From assembly GCA_947496235.1 (NCBI GenBank), contig CANMCE010000001.1:523689-587688 (forward strand): DNA of 64,000 bases, in the 5' to 3' direction. Position numbers and translations under genes: made by a program. The notes under the pieces are model-generated. The model was given only the letters and a program-made list of their open reading frames with translations. It was not told the origin of the DNA and did not search any database. Positions 46,157 to 52,807 of this stretch are shown one piece after another. Within the stretch, counting starts at the first letter, position 1. The number at the start of each line of letters is the position of its first letter. This DNA is from an uncultured Glaciecola sp. GTDB lineage: Bacteria; Pseudomonadota; Gammaproteobacteria; Enterobacterales; Alteromonadaceae.

Positions 46157-47173
46157 TTAAAAATAAAATGAGCTCGGCGAGTCACCTGGCAGAACCAAGT
46201 TCTCTTGCTCAAGGCTGATTTTGATTGGTGTTTCAACGGGCTGCTCTGGCTTATTGGTGCTGATGCGCAACCGCTCTTGTGGCGCTTTTCGGTAAGCGGC
46301 TAAAACCTGTTCATCCAGCTCGCCTAACTTATCGGTGGCCAATTGCTTATAGTCCACCGTGCCCGCCATCATGTAGCGGCTGAGTTTGACCCCAGCATAA
46401 TCCGCATGAGCGTAGTTACCCATCATGGCGACCAATTTTGACTGAGCTTCTCGCATTTCCTCTTTCAAAGATTTAATGTAATTTTCCAGTCGGACCACTT
46501 CGGCATGTGCTGAGCAATACTGTCGAGACAGCGATGTCCAACGGTATTGGGCTTCACCCTTGGGAACAAAACAATCTTGCTCAGGGCATTTTGACGGTTC
46601 TTTTTTGGTCTGTACTAACTCCCAAAACTGTAGCGCTGTTTCTTGCAACTCAGTTAAGAACGCCGCGTCTCGTTGTATTTCAAACTCAATCAGTTGATCC
46701 TCAAAATAGAATACCAACCAACCACGCGTGCTATTGGCGACCAGTATTTGATGCTGTACTTGTACCCAATACAACTGGTACGCCTCGCTTTGTTCTCGGT
46801 GAGCTTGCACATCCTCAAAAACTGACTGGCAAGGACATTTCAGTTCAACGGGTTCGCCCGCATCGTTGATGCCATCAAAGCTGGCTCGAAAGATTGCGTT
46901 ATGATCGGCTTCGGCACATAACGGCAGAAGAAAATCATTATGCGCATTCTCAAATGCTCGCCTTGCTTGAGGCTCCAACCTTATACCGCGAAGCACATTT
47001 GGATTATTCGACAGGTCTTCCGGTAATACGAATCCGGTTTTTTCTGCCCATAATCGCCAAGGTGTTTTGTAGGGTGAACGCCCCATAATAATTGGGGCTT
47101 CAGATGCCGTAACCCCTGCAATGCGCCACTGGTGCCATGCAGGAGTACGTTGTGATAGGTCGATAACCTTCAT
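46157..47173 (-). CDS. exo: Lambda Exo/YqaJ-type 5'-3' exonuclease
   Basis: 338 residues. N-terminal QRTPAWHQWRIAGVTASEAPIIMG and the catalytic region SFDGINDAGEPVELKCP (Asp and Glu-x-Lys of the PD-(D/E)XK nuclease fold, near 115-132) are typical of YqaJ/lambda exonucleases. With Bet it forms the SXT recombination pair, which promotes recombination between ICEs. The order ssb-bet-small ORF-exo matches the family. Ends in SSFYF like its neighbours. Confidence 0.92.
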   Translation of the reverse strand: MKVIDLSQRTPAWHQWRIAGVTASEAPIIMGRSPYKTPWRLWAEKTGFVLPEDLSNNPNVLRGIRLEPQARRAFENAHNDFLLPLCAEADHNAIFRASFDGINDAGEPVELKCPCQSVFEDVQAHREQSEAYQLYWVQVQHQILVANSTRGWLVFYFEDQLIEFEIQRDAAFLTELQETALQFWELVQTKKEPSKCPEQDCFVPKGEAQYRWTSLSRQYCSAHAEVVRLENYIKSLKEEMREAQSKLVAMMGNYAHADYAGVKLSRYMMAGTVDYKQLATDKLGELDEQVLAAYRKAPQERLRISTNKPEQPVETPIKISLEQENLVLPGDSPSSFYF

Positions 47174-47226
47174 ATTGCCTCCTTTGAGGGGATACTCCCC
47201 CGAAGGAGAGAACTCCCCTTCAGGGT
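47174..47226 (-). promoter_or_regulatory. Two-hairpin leader of exo
   Basis: Minus strand: hairpin I GAAGGGGAG-TT-CTCTCCTTC, 9 bp with one G-U pair, capped between CCC and GGG; hairpin II is short, CCTC-AAAG-GAGG, but still occupies the AGGAGG ribosome-binding site 6 nt from the ATG. Confidence 0.75.
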
Positions 47227-47233
47227 TAAGTGG

Positions 47234-47377
47234 TTACTTTGCAGCTTGTACTAACGCTGTTTGGTGCTGAACAACACTTGCTTGAACCGAATCAATTGCC
47301 GCTTTACCGGCTTGAATCGAACCTACGACAAGGGCAACAACCAATACCAAGCGAAAAAGTGAGGCTGATTTAGTCAT
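47234..47377 (-). CDS. Small exported or membrane peptide, 47 aa, between bet and exo
   Basis: ATG at 47377, TAA at 47234. The peptide begins MTKSASLFRLVLVVALVVGS and continues IQAGKAAIDSVQASVV..., i.e. a charged N-terminus, one hydrophobic stretch and an Ala-containing amphipathic tail. A GGAG ribosome-binding site 7 nt upstream and its own two-hairpin leader argue that it is a real gene. Function unknown. I found no shorter competing frame. Confidence 0.7.
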   Translation of the reverse strand: MTKSASLFRLVLVVALVVGSIQAGKAAIDSVQASVVQHQTALVQAAK

Positions 47378-47438
47378 GGAAGATCTCCAAAAAAAGACGA
47401 GACCTTCCCCCTGACGGGAGAATAATCCCGCCAGGGTT
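47378..47438 (-). promoter_or_regulatory. Two-hairpin leader of the 47-aa gene
   Basis: Minus strand: hairpin I CCCTGGCGGGA / TCCCGTCAGGG, 11 bp with one G-U pair; hairpin II GGAAGGTCTC / GAGATCTTCC, 10 bp with one G-U pair, across a T-rich loop. GGAG is inside the second stem. Confidence 0.78.
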
Positions 47439-47458
47439 AGTAAAATGAATGCGTGGCG

Positions 47459-48277
47459 CTAAGAAGCTAAAGGCTGTGTGAGCGCTTTGGCTGCTTGTTG
47501 CTGTGCATTAAATATTTCTTGTTTCGCAAACGTCAGTTCAACACCTTGAAAATGTTCATTGGCATATTCCAATGCACTATTCCAAGCGTTTGAAGCTTCC
47601 GCCCGCTCGATAAGCTTGTAAACAAGCCCTCGGGTTCGATCATCAACTTGCTCGGGTGGAATCACCGATGGCTCAACAACGTGTGTTGCTTGGCCTTCGA
47701 TAATTCGCTCCGCTTCGTCTTGATCGAAAATTCCCACAAAGCCAAACGCAATGCGGGAACACTGGATCATGGATTTATGCCTTAGCATTCGCTTAGTGTG
47801 CGTCTGCCATGGACCATCTACACGGTAAGGGCCATTTTTGCCGTTACCTTCAAAAGGCGGTCGATAGACTTCATCCAGGTACTCAGTGATTTTGACTGGG
47901 TGCGAACGGTCGCGCCGATAGATGATGCATTCCATCCATTCAGGGCATTCTTTCGCGCCATCCAGTGAGACTTTGTTTTCTGAAGTCTTAAACTCCATGC
48001 CATCAAACTGGTCGTGTTGATTGATGATGCGAGACCATCCATCGACACCTACCACTGGAATAATTCCAGCTTGCTTATCAGGGAACGCAAAAATCTCTTT
48101 GGTGAAAGGGTTCAAGCCGTACTGATCTGCAACCACCAAAAGCGCCATCATCTGCTCATTGGTCGGTGCACTACCGTCACGTTGCTTGAATGCTGTTGCT
48201 TTTAGTGTATCGAACAACTTGTTTGGATCGACACTAAAGCGCTCAGCAAAGCGTTGGATTAGCTTTGGTTTTTCCAT
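47459..48277 (-). CDS. bet: Bet/RecT-family single-strand annealing protein
   Basis: 272 residues from the ATG at 48277; the TTG at 48292 is rejected because it would precede the ribosome-binding site GGAG. Bet-family core LFDTLKATAFKQRDGSAPTNEQMMALLVVADQYGLNPFTKEIFAFPDK and the GVDGWSRIINQ motif are clear. It anneals single strands exposed by Exo and mediates RecA-independent recombination between ICEs. Confidence 0.93.
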   Translation of the reverse strand: MEKPKLIQRFAERFSVDPNKLFDTLKATAFKQRDGSAPTNEQMMALLVVADQYGLNPFTKEIFAFPDKQAGIIPVVGVDGWSRIINQHDQFDGMEFKTSENKVSLDGAKECPEWMECIIYRRDRSHPVKITEYLDEVYRPPFEGNGKNGPYRVDGPWQTHTKRMLRHKSMIQCSRIAFGFVGIFDQDEAERIIEGQATHVVEPSVIPPEQVDDRTRGLVYKLIERAEASNAWNSALEYANEHFQGVELTFAKQEIFNAQQQAAKALTQPLAS

Positions 48278-48338
48278 TGTGGACTCCGACAATCAAAGTG
48301 GGAGTCTGACCCTGACGGGAAAGTACTCCCGGCTGGGT
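48278..48338 (-). promoter_or_regulatory. Two-hairpin leader of bet
   Basis: Minus strand: hairpin I CCC / GGG around CGGGA / TCCCG; hairpin II GACTCC / GGAGTC with the GGAG ribosome-binding site in the 3' arm, 6 nt from the ATG. Confidence 0.72.
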
Positions 48339-48356
48339 TAAAGCGTTTTCACTCGG

Positions 48357-48776
48357 TTAAAAATCTGGTTCAGGATAAGTTTGTGCCCAATTAGTTTGGG
48401 AGCCTGCATCATCCGCCGCTGATGGCTCAGATGCTTTGTTCACACTATCCAGTAGCAGAAACTCGTCCGCGTCCACTTCGGTCAATCGATGCTTAATGCC
48501 ATCTTTCTCCCATGAGCGCGTGCGCTGAGGCCCTTGAACAAAAAGCTTCGCTCCTTTTTGGATCAAATCTTTTGCCCTGAGCCCTAACTTAAATCCACCA
48601 CGATCTCGAAAAACGACCCGATGCCATTCCGTATGCTCTTTGAGCTCATTGGATTGACGGTCGCGCCATTTCTCAGAAGTGGCCAGCGAAATGCTGGTCA
48701 CCAAATCACCTGATGGATAGGCTCGCGTCTCTGGCTCAGCGCCAACGTAGCCTATGAGTGTTACTTGGTTTTTCAT
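48357..48776 (-). CDS. ssb: Single-stranded DNA-binding protein
   Basis: 139 residues. OB fold motifs VTLIGYVGAEPETRAYPSGDLVTSISLATSEKW and EWHRVVFRD; the acidic C-terminal tip is TYPEPDF rather than the usual DDDIPF, still acidic-aromatic. It protects ICE single strands and supports Bet/Exo recombination. It follows the 108-aa gene by 15 bp and is the one core gene here without a structured leader of its own. Confidence 0.93.
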   Translation of the reverse strand: MKNQVTLIGYVGAEPETRAYPSGDLVTSISLATSEKWRDRQSNELKEHTEWHRVVFRDRGGFKLGLRAKDLIQKGAKLFVQGPQRTRSWEKDGIKHRLTEVDADEFLLLDSVNKASEPSAADDAGSQTNWAQTYPEPDF

Positions 48777-48791
48777 GATGTTCTCCTCGTC

Positions 48792-49118
48792 TTAGTTGAA
48801 CTCTGTGCACACAGTCGTTTCTGCCCGGTTAGGCAAAGAAGACTGACAACGCAGATAGGTTGGTATTTCGAGTAAAGCCATGTCGTACTGATGTGGCTCT
48901 TTGTAAAACGCAGGTGTCAAACGTGGCATACCAGGAGCTTTAGGCACCGCCATTGGACGACGTTTTGGTGTTGGTGTGAGCAATCGCTTGATTTGAGTAA
49001 GTACAAATCGAAACGGGCGCACGCTTTGACGAGCAACCAATCGCAAAAGCGACCAGCTCAGTTTTGCAAGCAACATAATGCCTGCGATTTGGATAATAAA
49101 TCCGAAGATATATTCCAT
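48792..49118 (-). CDS. Conserved ICE membrane protein, unknown function
   Basis: 108 residues. One N-terminal transmembrane helix (IFGFIIQIAGIMLLAKLSWSLL), then a basic segment rich in Arg/Lys/Pro (RFVLTQIKRLLTPTPKRRPMAVPKAPG) and a polar tail. It is the first gene of the core minus-strand operon, followed closely by ssb. The basic region may contact DNA or membrane lipids. No family recognised. Confidence 0.72.
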   Translation of the reverse strand: MEYIFGFIIQIAGIMLLAKLSWSLLRLVARQSVRPFRFVLTQIKRLLTPTPKRRPMAVPKAPGMPRLTPAFYKEPHQYDMALLEIPTYLRCQSSLPNRAETTVCTEFN

Positions 49119-49183
49119 TGGTGACTCCTTAATTTGGTTGTGAAGGAGTCACCCCCAACTGGGGAAAACTCCCCCAGTTGGGT
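49119..49183 (-). promoter_or_regulatory. Two-hairpin leader, most perfect copy
   Basis: Minus strand: hairpin I CCCAACTGGGG / CCCCAGTTGGG (arms 49172-49182 and 49154-49164) and hairpin II GGTGACTCCTT / AAGGAGTCACC (arms 49143-49153 and 49120-49130). Both stems are 11 bp and perfect. AAGGAG, the ribosome-binding site, is fully paired and 6 nt from the ATG. Confidence 0.8.
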
Positions 49184-49485
49184 GGTGAAAAGGCGAACCG
49201 TAAGGAACGCATGGTTGAGCATGTAAAAACATGCAGGCTATTTGTTTAAGGAGGCTAGCTACCTCTTAGTACCACTGAGAAAACTCAGCGGTGGGCTTCC
49301 TTTGAGCTCATGCTCTTCGGCGCAGATATCACTGAAACAGATCAGCAATATTTGATAGTCAGTGTAACCGTCTTATCCAGACAGGATAGTTAGAAAGATG
49401 CCCAATTCTTCCACCTAGCTGAAAGGCCATTACCTCACAGAGGATTAGGCTAGGGACTGATTATTGTCATATCAGGAGCAAACTT
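49184..49485. promoter_or_regulatory. Divergent promoter region of the core operon
   Basis: About 300 bp between the minus-strand core operon and the plus-strand DUF1845-like gene. A hairpin CCACTGAG-AAAA-CTCAGCGGTGG lies at 49272-49294. AT-rich stretches could hold two promoters; in SXT elements such regions carry SetCD-dependent promoters, but I could not identify the box with confidence. Confidence 0.45.
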
Positions 49486-50088
49486 ATGGCCCAAGCAAAA
49501 CCCAATTACTCAAAACCCATCTTTGAACAATCATTCACAATTAATAGCTTACAGGCGCAACGTGTCGTTGACCGTGTTTTTAGACGGACGGTCAGTGCGC
49601 TCTACGGAATCGATGTCATCCTGCGCATCATTGGCGATGAGAACGAAATTGATGAAGTGGAACAGATCATTAGCCAGCTGATCGAGGATTGCGCTATGGC
49701 GGTAGACAACGAACAAGCTCGTTTGGACAAACTGATGGAGTCCAACGGTATCGATGAAGTACCTGACTACACCGATCCGATTACCTTCAACGCCAAAATC
49801 AGCTCGCCTCAGGTTGGCCAGTTTGTTGGCTTAGTGCGCAAACTCGATGCGTTGATGATCTCAATGGACACACTCTGGTTGTCTAGCGTGCTTAGCAACA
49901 AGCAACGTGTTGATGGCAACTACGCATGGCAACAGCGCATTATCAAACTTGCACGACGCATTATTGATATCGAAATTCGAGCACGGAAATCAGCCCAAGC
50001 TAAGGGTAAAGAAGCAGAGGTTGAACAAGCGGTGCCTTTAACCGATGACGATATCAGTGAAGAGGAAACAGATACTCCCTCCAACTAG
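49486..50088 (+). CDS. DUF1845/AcaB-like conserved ICE protein
   Basis: 200 residues, helical, no membrane segment. FTINSLQAQRVVDRVFRRTVSALYGIDVILRII and the central QVGQFVGLVRKLDALMISMDTLWL resemble integrating-conjugative-element proteins of the DUF1845 group, among them AcaB, a ribbon-helix-helix-like activator of IncC plasmids. Whether this one regulates transcription is unknown. By position it marks one border of the hotspot next to traN in SXT/R391 elements. Strong AGGAG upstream of the ATG. Confidence 0.78.
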   Translation: MAQAKPNYSKPIFEQSFTINSLQAQRVVDRVFRRTVSALYGIDVILRIIGDENEIDEVEQIISQLIEDCAMAVDNEQARLDKLMESNGIDEVPDYTDPITFNAKISSPQVGQFVGLVRKLDALMISMDTLWLSSVLSNKQRVDGNYAWQQRIIKLARRIIDIEIRARKSAQAKGKEAEVEQAVPLTDDDISEEETDTPSN

Positions 50089-50109
50089 CCAGCTAGGCTC
50101 CCATCACAC

Positions 50110-50128
50110 AGCCCCTCTCGAAGGGGCT
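50110..50128 (+). terminator. Hairpin terminator after the DUF1845-like gene
   Basis: Stem AGCCCC / GGGGCT, loop TCTCGAA, followed by TTCATAT. The U-tract is poor, so termination may be partial. Confidence 0.5.
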
Positions 50129-50232
50129 TCATATAAAGCACATAAAGTCCACATATGGTTACTCTAACGAATGAAAACCCACTTAATGTAACCAATTAGG
50201 CTCGCTAAAACCATCAGTTGACAATCTCACAT

Positions 50233-50297
50233 TAAAGTCCTAAATTAAGAACATTAATTGAGAACATCTCGCATAGTGTAACCAAAGTAGGACTTTA
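50233..50297 (+). promoter_or_regulatory. Inverted-repeat operator of hipBA
   Basis: TAAAGTCCTA (50233-50242) and its exact inverse TAGGACTTTA (50288-50297) flank the promoter region, 55 bp apart; the second half ends 2 bp before the hipB start. HipB-type antitoxins bind such spaced half-sites and repress their own operon together with HipA. GTAACC/GGTTAC motifs also recur at 50155-50282. Confidence 0.65.
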
Positions 50298-50299
50298 TA

Positions 50300-50623
50300 G
50301 TGAAAGGCGTGACAGCTACAGCATTAGCAGAAGAGATCGGCGACAGATTGAAGCAAGCTCGACTAAATAGAGACCTAACACAATCTGAAGTTGCACAACT
50401 TGCTGGCATTGCCCGCAAAACGGTTTTGAATGCAGAAAAGGGAAAAGTTCAGCTCGACATCATGATTGCTATATTAATGGCATTAGACCTCACACAGCAG
50501 ATTGATCTTTTTCTCCCTAAACAAGAAATTTCTCCCTTACAGCTGGCCAAACTGCAAGGCAAGAAAAGGCAGAGAGCCTCTGGCCAGCGCAGTAACAAAG
50601 ATGAGGAAGCACCAGAATGGTAA
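50300..50623 (+). CDS. hipB: HipB-like antitoxin, XRE-family DNA-binding protein
   Basis: 107 residues from the GTG at 50300. HTH (GDRLKQARLNRDLTQSEVAQLAGIARKTVLNAEKGK, residues 12-47) followed by a short basic tail (GKKRQRASGQRSNKDEE). It should neutralise the HipA kinase and autoregulate. Overlaps hipA by 7 bp. The pair is accessory cargo of the traN hotspot. Confidence 0.88.
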   Translation: MKGVTATALAEEIGDRLKQARLNRDLTQSEVAQLAGIARKTVLNAEKGKVQLDIMIAILMALDLTQQIDLFLPKQEISPLQLAKLQGKKRQRASGQRSNKDEEAPEW

Positions 50624-51933
50624 TGGAAGTCATTACAATAACATACCAAGACGATGTTGTTGGAGCAGTGAGTTTTGACACTGAAAAGGGACTTGGATCA
50701 TTTGAATATGATCCAGGATTCATAAAAAAAGGTGTCGAGCTGTCCCCAATCAAAATGCCATTATCGAATCGCATTTATAGCTTTCCCGAACTGGATTTCA
50801 ATACCTTTAAAGGACTACCAGGTTTAATAGCTGACTCCTTACCTGATGATTTTGGTAACGCAGTTCTCAACGCATGGGTTGCAGGTCAAGGTCGTTCACC
50901 GGGTGACATTACACCACTGCAACGCCTCCAATATACGGGAAAGCGAGGCATGGGAGCTCTTGAGTATGCGCCAGCTAAAAAGTTACGAAGCTTAAATGCT
51001 TCACAACAAGTAGAAATCCAATCGCTCGTTTCTATTGCACAAGAAATCTTAGATTCACGAGGTAATTTTGAAGTAGAACTCAAACAAAATGGCCAAGACG
51101 ATAGAGAGGCAATGCTGTCTTTATTATCAGTTGGCATGAGTGCGGGAGGAGCACGACCGAAAGCCGTATTAGCATTTAATGAAGATTTCACTCAAGTTCG
51201 CTCCGGCCAAGCCAAAGTGCCAAGTGGTTTTACTCATTATTTGATGAAATTTGACGGTGTTAGTGAACATAACAAAAATCAAGAAACCTTCGGTGACCCA
51301 TTAGGCTATGGAGCAATGGAGTTTGTTTATCATCTAATGGCAAACAAATGCGGTGTCGATATGATGCCATGCCGCTTACTCCAAGAAGGCAACCGACGCC
51401 ACTTTATTACACAACGGTTTGATCGAATTAAAAACAACAAGGTACACGTACAAACGCTAAACGGGCTTGCCCACGTTGATTATAAAAAGCCGGGGGCATT
51501 TTCTTACGCAGAGTTATTTGGCATTGCCAGACAATTGAAGCTTTCTGCTGTTGAAGCTGAGCAGCTATTCAAGCGCATGACGTTCAATATCATTGCTCGA
51601 AATCATGACGACCACTCAAAGAACTTTGCCTTTATTCTGAAAAAAGACAAATGGTCTCTCGCACCAGCTTATGATTTAGCTTATAGCTATAAACCTGGCA
51701 GTAAATGGGTGAACAGCCATTGGATGAGCTTGAATGGTAAAAGAGATAACTTTGCACGAAGTGATTTCTATAGTTTAGAGAAACTTAGCCCTGTTTTTAA
51801 CAAGAAAAAGATCGACGATATTATTGATGCAACGATTGAGCACGTATCAACTTGGCGTCAGCTTGCTGGGGAATGGGATGTGCCAAAAACACTGATAGAT
51901 GAAATACAAGAAAACTTGCGGCTCGATATTTAG
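50617..51933 (+). CDS. hipA: HipA-like Ser/Thr kinase toxin
   Basis: 438 residues. HipA N-terminal couple domain (LPGLIADSLPDDFGNAVLNAW), the nucleotide loop LSVGMSAGGARPKAVLAFN, MKFDGVSE, catalytic IIARNHDDHSKNFAFI and the metal-binding YDLAYSYK. HipA kinases of this kind phosphorylate aminoacyl-tRNA synthetases or related targets and cause growth arrest when free of HipB. On a mobile element such a module favours retention of the DNA. Confidence 0.9.
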   Translation: MVMEVITITYQDDVVGAVSFDTEKGLGSFEYDPGFIKKGVELSPIKMPLSNRIYSFPELDFNTFKGLPGLIADSLPDDFGNAVLNAWVAGQGRSPGDITPLQRLQYTGKRGMGALEYAPAKKLRSLNASQQVEIQSLVSIAQEILDSRGNFEVELKQNGQDDREAMLSLLSVGMSAGGARPKAVLAFNEDFTQVRSGQAKVPSGFTHYLMKFDGVSEHNKNQETFGDPLGYGAMEFVYHLMANKCGVDMMPCRLLQEGNRRHFITQRFDRIKNNKVHVQTLNGLAHVDYKKPGAFSYAELFGIARQLKLSAVEAEQLFKRMTFNIIARNHDDHSKNFAFILKKDKWSLAPAYDLAYSYKPGSKWVNSHWMSLNGKRDNFARSDFYSLEKLSPVFNKKKIDDIIDATIEHVSTWRQLAGEWDVPKTLIDEIQENLRLDI

Positions 51934-52021
51934 TTAGCAGTAAAGTAACTATTCCTGTGAGCAAAAAGGATGGCCTCTTATTTTGCAAAAACTCACCCTA
52001 ATTTACCACTAAGCTCACTTT

Positions 52022-52040
52022 CGTCTTACCACTCGTTGCA
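52022..52040. repeat. 19-bp inverted repeat, left of oleate hydratase module
   Basis: CGTCTTACCACTCGTTGCA, the exact inverse of 55634-55652. A further TTACCACT lies at 52003-52010. The stretch 51934-52131 has no gene. Confidence 0.7.
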
Positions 52041-52131
52041 TTTCCACTGAACCACAACCTTCAAGCCTGTAGACCACTAGTTTCATCAATCATCCAGCAA
52101 TTGAAAACATGTGAACCAATAGTTTCACTGT

Positions 52132-52755
52132 TCATCCACTACTTTCACGCGTGACGATCATGTTACGTAAAAAAGAGAGGAACACCTGATCTCGGGGCAA
52201 CGCTTCCTTAATCGATCCTTGTAACGCTAGTCCGGACCAGAGTGCGTAAAGACCTCTTGCGAGATCAAAAACTGGCATAACTGGGGTCAGATTGTGACGA
52301 TTAATCAGGTTTTCCAACAGAATGGAAAATTCTCGGAGACTCGCCATTTTAACTTTTTCACTACGCTCAGCGAAACTCGGGTCGCGTCGGGAATGAAGTT
52401 GCAGTTCAACGGAGAGAAGCGACCATTGTGGATCACGCGCCAGCTCCGACAGGCGGCAGGCCAATCGTTCCAATGCTCCATCGATACCTTCGCTATCTGA
52501 TTTAGATACTAGCTCTTGCATGAGGGAGACTTCCTGTTGGATATGTCTCTCTATGACTGAGAGCAAGAGTTCGTCTTTGCTTGTAAAGTTAGAGTAAAAC
52601 GCTCCCTGAGAAAAACCCGCACGTGCACAGAGGTTTCGCAGAGAGGCGGCAATTATTCCTCCTTCTGCGAACATGCGATTGGCGGCGTCAATTAGGCGAA
52701 CACGGGTTTGCTCTTGTTGTTCACGCCTCGTTAGGCGCCGAGCCGTATACGTCAT
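52132..52755 (-). CDS. TetR-family regulator
   Basis: 207 residues. N-terminal HTH (RLIDAANRMFAEGGIIAASLRNLCARAGFSQGAFYSNFTSKDELL, about 20-65) and a helical ligand-binding domain. Lies 52 bp downstream of the oleate hydratase gene on the same strand, so it likely regulates that operon in response to fatty acids, as many lipid-responsive TetR proteins do; the ligand is inference. A 9-bp perfect hairpin separates the two genes. Confidence 0.88.
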   Translation of the reverse strand: MTYTARRLTRREQQEQTRVRLIDAANRMFAEGGIIAASLRNLCARAGFSQGAFYSNFTSKDELLLSVIERHIQQEVSLMQELVSKSDSEGIDGALERLACRLSELARDPQWSLLSVELQLHSRRDPSFAERSEKVKMASLREFSILLENLINRHNLTPVMPVFDLARGLYALWSGLALQGSIKEALPRDQVFLSFLRNMIVTRESSG

Positions 52756-52772
52756 TTTTAAATCCTCTCAAG

Positions 52773-52795
52773 CGACGCGCCGTTTTGGCGCGTCG
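52773..52795. promoter_or_regulatory. Perfect GC-rich hairpin between ohyA and tetR
   Basis: CGACGCGCC-GTTTT-GGCGCGTCG, 9-bp arms. No T-run follows on the minus strand, so it is not a plain terminator; it could be an mRNA processing or stability element, or an operator of the TetR protein. Confidence 0.5.
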
Positions 52796-52807
52796 TTATC
52801 GTTTTGT

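Noticed and set aside
39927..49183. The leader hairpins as ordinary rho-independent terminators
   Set aside because: Apart from the primase leader they lack a U-tract after the stem, occur between co-directional genes of one operon, and include the ribosome-binding site of the next gene.
42598..49183. A new restriction or defence system in the MoxR/VWA/DUF3150 block
   Set aside because: MoxR-VWA pairs occur in some defence systems, but these genes are conserved core genes of SXT/R391 elements and no nuclease beyond Exo accompanies them.
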